Shown one piece after another: positions 13,408 through 18,226 of a DNA stretch of 18,226 nucleotides. The notes below the pieces were generated by a model. That model did no database searches, was not told where the DNA came from, and saw only the letters and a list, made by a program, of their open reading frames with translations. The number at the start of each line of letters is the position of its first letter. The stretch's first letter is position 1. Position numbers and translations under genes: made by a program. The DNA is from Deltaproteobacteria bacterium (GTDB taxonomy: Bacteria > Desulfobacterota > DAOWNY01): NCBI GenBank assembly GCA_030642325.1, contig DAOWNY010000008.1:1-18226 (forward strand), given 5' to 3'.

Positions 13408-14928
13408 ATGACAGAAAAAAATGTGCTGGTAGTAGATAATGATAAACTTTATGTTGAACTCCTGTCCGATATTTTACTGGAGAGAGGATATTCCGTGATA
13501 AGGGCCTACGATGGTATGGAGGCCCTGAAAAAGACCAGGGAGGAATCACTCCAGCTTATTATTACTGATTTAATCATGCCAAAGGTAGACGGCATTCGAT
13601 TTTGCAAGTATCTCAAGAAAGACCCCGCTTTTAACCATATTCCCATTGTTATCCTCTCCGGCACTGTGATCGAGGATATAACCGAATTGAAAGAGATCGG
13701 GGGAGACGCCTATATTCCCAAGAGCTCAATTGAGGAAGTTAAAAGGAATATTTTGCAGATTTTAACAAAACTGGAAGAGAAGGGATCAATAGAGGAGGTT
13801 TCTCTTGTCGACGGAATAAAGTTTCAACCCCGACCGATCGTCGGGGAGCTTCTTTTGGATAAAAAGCATATGGAGATGGTTATTCAAAGGATGGGGGAGG
13901 GGGTTATTGAGGTTGATGCAACTGGGAGGATTACCTGGATTAATCCGGCTGCCCTTGAGATTTTTGGTAAATCGGAGATTCAGTTAATCGGAACCCGGAT
14001 AATTGATTCTCTGGATATCGCCAAAGACCCGGAGCTCAAGGAAATTATCGATGATTTGTCAACCAGCTCAGGCTTTATCCAAAGGAGTGTTACCATCCCC
14101 TACGGCGAGAGAACTTTAAGATTAAATATTACCAATCTCATAGAAGCTGAAACAACCTATCTCGGGTTTATACTTTTGGTTCAGGATGTTACCCCTTTGA
14201 TTGATCAAATTAATAAATTTGGAGAAGCACATGATAAGCTTTTTAAAGCAGTTAGGATGGCTACCCTGGGTCAACTGATAGTCAACATCTCAAACGAAAT
14301 CAAGGATCCTCTCACATCTGTTTTGGGATATACCGGTTTTTTATTAAACAAAATGGATGATGGTAATCCCCAAAAGAAAGAGCTCACCCTTATTCATGAT
14401 GCAGCCATCCGGGCCAGAACCATCATTAAGGAACTACTGAATTTAGTTTACCAGGGTGAACCTAAATTGGAAACCGCCTCTCTCGTAAAAGAATTAAAAA
14501 ATACTTTACTATTGGTTCGAAATCGGGCAGAATCCTTGAAGATAAAGATTTTGGAAAATTATGAACCAGGTTTATCTCTGGTGGATGTTAATGTTAATTT
14601 TCTGAAACAGGCATTTCTGAATATAATAAACAATGCCGTTGATGCAATGCCGGAGGGAGGCACTTTATCCATTACGGCCAAACAGGGGGAAGAGCACCTG
14701 GTAATTCAATTTGAGGATACCGGAGGCGGGATGACTCCCCAGGTACTGAATAAACTATTCACCCCCTTTTTTACCACCAAGGAGAAAACAAAGGGGATTG
14801 GCCTCGGGTTATCCATCAGTATGGGAATTATCAGAAACCATGGGGGTAACGTTGAGGTAAAGAGCCAAGTGGGGAGAGGCACCATCTTTATTGTTCGGTT
14901 ACCGGTCAAGGGAAGGGGGAATGGTTGA
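13408..14928 (+). CDS. REC-PAS-histidine kinase-like protein lacking the phospho-accepting histidine
   Basis: Soluble 506-residue signalling protein. An N-terminal receiver domain (about 1-125) has phospho-acceptor Asp54 (IITDLIMP), Ser84 and Lys105; in the acidic pocket the second residue is Asn11 instead of Asp/Glu (VVDND). A PAS domain follows (about 155-275). The kinase core begins MATLGQLIVNISNEIKDPL. At the H-box the usual HEIxNPL reads NEIKDPL, so the catalytic His is Asn296 (codon AAC) and the +4 Asn is Asp. The ATP-binding half looks intact: NIINNAVDA (Asn409), EDTGGGM, FTPFFTT and KGIGLGLSI. It therefore probably binds ATP but cannot autophosphorylate on His, much as Caulobacter DivL carries Tyr in place of His. 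ATG at 13408 follows AAAGGG. Its stop abuts the next gene's GTG (TGAGTG), so the two are translationally coupled and probably work together. Confidence 0.9.
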   Translation: MTEKNVLVVDNDKLYVELLSDILLERGYSVIRAYDGMEALKKTREESLQLIITDLIMPKVDGIRFCKYLKKDPAFNHIPIVILSGTVIEDITELKEIGGDAYIPKSSIEEVKRNILQILTKLEEKGSIEEVSLVDGIKFQPRPIVGELLLDKKHMEMVIQRMGEGVIEVDATGRITWINPAALEIFGKSEIQLIGTRIIDSLDIAKDPELKEIIDDLSTSSGFIQRSVTIPYGERTLRLNITNLIEAETTYLGFILLVQDVTPLIDQINKFGEAHDKLFKAVRMATLGQLIVNISNEIKDPLTSVLGYTGFLLNKMDDGNPQKKELTLIHDAAIRARTIIKELLNLVYQGEPKLETASLVKELKNTLLLVRNRAESLKIKILENYEPGLSLVDVNVNFLKQAFLNIINNAVDAMPEGGTLSITAKQGEEHLVIQFEDTGGGMTPQVLNKLFTPFFTTKEKTKGIGLGLSISMGIIRNHGGNVEVKSQVGRGTIFIVRLPVKGRGNG

Positions 14929-16053
14929 GTGCCTGGTGAAAAAATTCTCGTTTGCGATGACGAGGAGAAAAATCTTTTACTATGTGTTCAGATTCTGGAA
15001 GAAGAGGGTTATGAAGTCGAAGGTGTAAACAATGGGTATGGGGCCATTGAAATGGCCCGCAAGAAACACTTTGACCTGCTGCTCGTTGATTTCGTTATGC
15101 CGGGGATAAACGGCCTTGAAACTTTCAAGATAATAAAGGAATTTGATCCTGAGGTAGTAGGAACAATAGTTACCAGCTACGGTACTTTCGCCACTGCGAT
15201 CGATGCCCTTAAGCTGGGATTTCAAGGTTTCATTACCAAACCCTTTACTTACGAAGAATTGTTATTTGCCGTTTCCGAGACACTGAAAAAGAGTAAGCTG
15301 GAAAAAGAACTTATCGCTTATAGGCAGGCAGACAAACTAAAAGATGATTTTTTGGCTCTGATTTCTCATGAACTGCGCACCCCTTTATCATTAATTTTAT
15401 CATTTATCAGACTAATTTCTGACGCAAGGGCGGAAAAGGCCGATAAAAAAGAGAAGGAGATTCTTTTTGCATTGGAAAAAGAGGGTAATCGTTTGGCCAG
15501 AATTGTATCCAATCTCCTTTTGATGTCGGAGCTTAAATTTCAAAAAGATGAGTATCTCCGAGAATGGGTTGGCCTTAATAGTATTACTGTCAATATGATC
15601 AAGTATCTTAAAGGAGATGCCCTCGATAAAAAGGTGACCATCAATAATTTTATTTCGGAGGGTCTCCCTAATGTATTTGGAGTAAAAACCCAGATTAAAC
15701 AGCTGGTGGTTAACCTCCTGGACAATGCCATTAAGTTCAATCGGCAGTATGGGAAAATAACTGTAAGGGCCGAAAAGAAAGGGAGCAGTGTTCAGTTTGA
15801 AATAGAAGACACCGGTACAGGGATAGCCGAGGATAAATTAGATAAAATTTTCAACCCTTTTCAGCAGGTGGAAGATCCTGTAACCAGGAAAGTAGGGGGC
15901 GCAGGATTAGGGTTGGCCATCAGCAGGGAAATCGTAAAGGTCCACGGCGGAAAAATTTGGGCAGAAAATTTGGATGGTGGGGGAAGCAGGTTCATTTTTA
16001 ACCTTCCGATTTCAAGTAACGAAAACATAAAAGATATCCCGAAGAAAAATTAG
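14929..16053 (+). CDS. REC-histidine kinase (receiver fused to kinase core)
   Basis: Soluble 374-residue protein. The N-terminal receiver domain (about 1-120) has Asp10-Asp11, phospho-acceptor Asp54 (LLVDFVMP), Thr82 and Lys104. After a short linker comes HisKA with His147 in LISHELRTPL, then HATPase_c with NLLDNAIKFN, EDTGTGI and GAGLGLAI. Both phospho-sites and the ATP lid look complete, unlike the preceding gene product. The receiver probably controls the kinase in cis, being set by another kinase such as the GAF-PAS protein upstream. The start is GTG 14929, directly after the previous stop, with GGAAGGGGG as ribosome site; no alternative keeps the receiver's first strand. A 77-bp repeat begins 10 bases after its stop codon. 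Confidence 0.93.
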   Translation: MPGEKILVCDDEEKNLLLCVQILEEEGYEVEGVNNGYGAIEMARKKHFDLLLVDFVMPGINGLETFKIIKEFDPEVVGTIVTSYGTFATAIDALKLGFQGFITKPFTYEELLFAVSETLKKSKLEKELIAYRQADKLKDDFLALISHELRTPLSLILSFIRLISDARAEKADKKEKEILFALEKEGNRLARIVSNLLLMSELKFQKDEYLREWVGLNSITVNMIKYLKGDALDKKVTINNFISEGLPNVFGVKTQIKQLVVNLLDNAIKFNRQYGKITVRAEKKGSSVQFEIEDTGTGIAEDKLDKIFNPFQQVEDPVTRKVGGAGLGLAISREIVKVHGGKIWAENLDGGGSRFIFNLPISSNENIKDIPKKN

Positions 16054-16062
16054 ATTTATCAA

Positions 16063-16139
16063 TTTAGCTTTTTTTGAAATTTTTGTCTATTTCAACGGCA
16101 ATCAAACAGTCCACGAATTAAATTTTTTACCGTTTTATT
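16063..16139 (+). repeat. Direct repeat, copy A
   Basis: Matches 17601-17674 in the same orientation over about 75 bases, with three substitutions and a few single or double base gaps. It begins 10 bases past the REC-kinase stop. It contains TGAAAT-N8-ATTTCA, a possible 6-bp hairpin, and AACGG...CCGTT at a wider spacing. There is no T-run right after the hairpin. Confidence 0.85.
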
Positions 16140-16235
16140 CTTTGCCAAGACCGTCTGTTTCATGAACCTGAAATAATACAACCGGAAACAGCCGGGTGGA
16201 CGGCAGGTTAAAAGCTGTGAGGTGAAAAGAGGGTT

Positions 16236-17597
16236 ATGAACGAAGGCATCTCCGTTTTGGTGGTAGATGACGAAAAAAGTATGTGTACTTATCTGGAGAC
16301 GTTTCTGTCTTTGAAGGGTTACAGGGTAAAATCGGTCATGAGCGGCCAAGAGGCTCTGGATTGTTTAAAGAGAGACACAGAGTATTCTGTAATCATTTTG
16401 GACATTATGATGCCGGAAATGGATGGTTTTGAAACTTTGCAGAAGATTAGACAACAAAAGAAAAATATTCCGATTATTATGCTGTCTGCCCTGGGACAGG
16501 CAAAGATGGTGGTAAAAGCAATTAAGCTTGGCGCTTCGGACTATGTTACCAAAGACTTTGAGGCTGATGAGTTAGAGATATCCATCAATAATGTATTGGA
16601 GAAGAGGAGACTGGTTGAGGAGGTAAAAGACCTAAGAGAGCAACTTAAAAAGGAAAGAAGAAGCGAATTTATCAGTGTCAGCAAAGAGATGGAGGATATC
16701 AAAAGAATAATCGAACAGACGGCAGACACCAATGTAACTGTTTTGATTCAGGGTGAGAGTGGGGTGGGAAAAGAGATTATTGCCAGGTATGTTTACTCCA
16801 AGTCTTCCCGGAGAGATAAGCCTTTTATTAAGGTGAGCTGCGCTTCTCTTCCCGGCACACTCCTGGAAAGTGAACTTTTCGGTTACGAAAAAGGAGCCTT
16901 TACCGGTGCATACATAAATAAACCCGGTAGATTTGGATTTGCCAATCAGGGAACCATTTTTTTAGACGAAATTGGAGAGATGCCAATCTCATTGCAGGCG
17001 AAGTTATTGCAGGTTCTTCAAGACGGAGTTTTCACCAGATTGGGTGCCAAGGAAGAAACCCTGGTGGATGCCAGGGTCATCGCTGCTACCAATGTCAATA
17101 TTGAGAAAGCAATTAAGGGGGGCACTTTTCGGGAGGATCTTTATCATCGTCTGAATGTAGTAAATATACGTATTCCCCCTTTGCGGGAGCGAAAGGAAGA
17201 TATTCCTATCTTATGTGAGCATTTTTTAGATAAGTATAACCTGCAGTACAATAGAGAACTAAGAACTTTTTCAAAAAAATTGATGGGGCTTTTTATGGAT
17301 CATCAGTGGCATGGTAATGTCAGGGAACTGGAAAACATGATCAAGAGAGTAATAGTTTTAAGAGATGAAGAGCCCATTATAGCGGAATTAGAAGGAACCA
17401 ATAAAAAATTTGAGAAAAAATTATCCGATTCCTCCGGCCCTGTATCGTTAAAAAATTTAACGAAAAAGAAGACATTGGAGGTGGAAAGAGAGGAAATCTT
17501 AAAGGCCTTAGACCAGACCAATTGGAACAGAAAAAAAGCGGCAGAACAATTAGGAATTAATTATAAAACCTTACTTTATAAACTTAAAAAGTTATAA
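16236..17597 (+). CDS. Sigma-54-dependent response regulator (NtrC family)
   Basis: Transcription activator of sigma-54 RNA polymerase: phosphorylation of the receiver drives ring assembly and ATP hydrolysis that opens the promoter. Receiver (about 1-120): Asp11-Asp12, phospho-acceptor Asp56 (IILDIMMP), Ser84, Lys106. Central AAA+ domain (about 145-385): Walker A GESGVGKE (173-180), the sigma-54 contact loop GAFTGA (220-225, intact), Walker B TIFLDEI, and REDLYHRLNV with PLRER. The C-terminal Fis-type helix-turn-helix includes NWNRKKAAEQLGINYKTLLYKL. The 453-residue length is standard. ATG at 16236 follows GAGGTG and AGAGGG. It is the only DNA-binding output in the signalling cluster, so it is the likely end point of the upstream kinases. 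Its target promoters are not visible here. Confidence 0.96.
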   Translation: MNEGISVLVVDDEKSMCTYLETFLSLKGYRVKSVMSGQEALDCLKRDTEYSVIILDIMMPEMDGFETLQKIRQQKKNIPIIMLSALGQAKMVVKAIKLGASDYVTKDFEADELEISINNVLEKRRLVEEVKDLREQLKKERRSEFISVSKEMEDIKRIIEQTADTNVTVLIQGESGVGKEIIARYVYSKSSRRDKPFIKVSCASLPGTLLESELFGYEKGAFTGAYINKPGRFGFANQGTIFLDEIGEMPISLQAKLLQVLQDGVFTRLGAKEETLVDARVIAATNVNIEKAIKGGTFREDLYHRLNVVNIRIPPLRERKEDIPILCEHFLDKYNLQYNRELRTFSKKLMGLFMDHQWHGNVRELENMIKRVIVLRDEEPIIAELEGTNKKFEKKLSDSSGPVSLKNLTKKKTLEVEREEILKALDQTNWNRKKAAEQLGINYKTLLYKLKKL

Positions 17598-17600
17598 CAG

Positions 17601-17674
17601 TTTAGCTTTTTGAAATTTTTGTCTATTTCAACGGCAATCAAGCAGCTCACGAATTAAATTTTTTCCGTTTTTAT
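17601..17674 (+). repeat. Direct repeat, copy B
   Basis: Second copy of 16063-16139, beginning three bases after the stop of the sigma-54 activator gene. Shared core segments are TGAAATTTTTGTCTATTTCA, ACGGCAATCAA and CACGAATTAAATTTTTT. Similarity stops abruptly on both sides of the two copies. Confidence 0.85.
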
Positions 17675-17789
17675 TTGAAGATTTAGGAGCCTTGAACAAT
17701 TTAAAAGAATTTGCGGACACTAAATCCGGGATTGGAAGCGATATCAAGCATATTTGCATCGTTATAAAATCCATTTCACTGAAAAAACC

Positions 17790-17824
17790 GTGAACCGTGA
17801 ACTGAAAACCGTAAACTGTTACGG
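17790..17824 (+). repeat. Degenerate heptamer array (GTRAACY)
   Basis: Units GTGAACC, GTGAACT, GAAAACC, GTAAACT, GTTACGG keep a 7-bp period, with the AAC core in the first four. The type is shared with 13162-13189. Confidence 0.65.
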
Positions 17825-17970
17825 AATTTTTTACCTCAGTTGTGGAAAATAGTTCCCCTTATTAGGTAAAACAGTATCCTTCCGATGAAATTTTTCTCTT
17901 GCTGTTCGGGTATTGAGAATAAGAAGCTGACGTCAGAGTTACAGCAGTTTCATTCTTTATAAATTCGTCC

Positions 17971-18134
17971 TAATGCCCTGTCACGCATCAAATGACGCAC
18001 TTTGCTTGTCTTTTTGCCTTTCTGCGGCGTTGCGATTTCAGCTACATAGAAAGACTATGCGCTTTCAGTCGTGCCTTGCAGAAAGAAAAAAATACTGCGC
18101 AATCTTACGTCATTTGACACGTGACATGGCACTA
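17971..18134. repeat. 164-bp element with 27-bp imperfect inverted ends
   Basis: The left end (17971-17997, containing CCTGTCACGCATCAAATGAC) and the right end (18108-18134) are reverse complements at 23 of 27 positions. The interior holds CTTTCTGC and GCAGAAAG in inverted order, so the element can fold further. A solo copy of one end lies at 10141-10165. No open frame fills it. It is likely a dispersed non-autonomous repeat. Confidence 0.7.
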
Positions 18135-18226
18135 AATTAATTTTATTGGTACAATTTTTGCTTTCTCCCTTAAAGTATCCATGGGGATGTTTCTTTCTGC
18201 TTGATGCAAAATATTTTACAGGGATA

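Larger units (their letters stand above)
17598..18226. other. Gene-free, repeat-rich end of window
   Basis: 629 bases without a credible gene. It holds direct repeat copy B (17601-17674), a heptamer array (17790-17824) and the 164-bp inverted-end element (17971-18134). The last 90 bases are AT-rich. On the minus strand they carry a short open frame, 18141-18179 from its ATG, preceded by an in-frame stop. It is too short to support as a gene. Confidence 0.5.

Noticed and set aside
18141..18226. Minus-strand gene end at the window edge
   Set aside because: The open frame is interrupted by a stop at about 18218-18220 and only about 25 codons remain; it cannot be supported.

Overview
The window looks like chromosomal DNA from a bacterium with AT-leaning composition (roughly 40% GC by eye). 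Several genes use GTG or TTG starts, but Shine-Dalgarno sequences are otherwise ordinary. The core proteins are clearly bacterial: the MEP isoprenoid enzyme Dxr, UppS, CdsA and RseP. The 8-cysteine ferredoxin and the several soluble two-component proteins fit an anaerobic, environmental, possibly uncultivated lineage, deltaproteobacterial-like or a candidate phylum. I cannot name the organism from sequence alone.

Bases 1-8095 (+ strand) are a compact housekeeping run: rpsB, tsf, pyrH, frr, a 56-residue 2[4Fe-4S] ferredoxin, uppS, cdsA, dxr, rseP and tsaB. They cover translation (S2, EF-Ts, ribosome recycling), UMP phosphorylation, isoprenoid and undecaprenyl carrier synthesis, phospholipid precursor synthesis, intramembrane proteolysis and tRNA t6A formation. 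This order is widely conserved in bacteria except for the ferredoxin between frr and uppS. purM lies convergently (- strand, 8087-9139) and overlaps the end of tsaB by 9 bases.

From about 9140 onward the window is sparse and full of repeats. A probable lipoprotein of unknown function (9599-10111) is followed by about 1 kb without a gene. Four signalling genes come next, all on + and none with an evident membrane segment: GAF-PAS-histidine kinase (11156-12919), REC-PAS-histidine kinase (13408-14928), REC-histidine kinase (14929-16053) and a REC-AAA+-Fis sigma-54 activator (16236-17597). They could form one cytoplasmic phosphorelay ending in sigma-54 promoter activation. The REC-PAS-kinase has asparagine where the phospho-accepting histidine should be, so it is probably a pseudokinase.

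The spaces between these genes hold much structure that genes do not explain. (1) A pair of about 144-bp inverted repeats (10841-10984 and 12982-13124) encloses the first kinase gene. (2) A pair of about 75-bp direct repeats (16063-16139 and 17601-17674) encloses the sigma-54 activator gene. (3) A 104-bp element has perfect 20-bp inverted ends (10242-10345), with a degenerate partial copy at 9351-9385. (4) A 164-bp element has 27-bp imperfect inverted ends (17971-18134), with a solo end at 10141-10165. (5) Several degenerate arrays have a strict 7-bp period (GCTAAYN and GTRAACY types). This repeat-and-signalling half is the part most worth following up.
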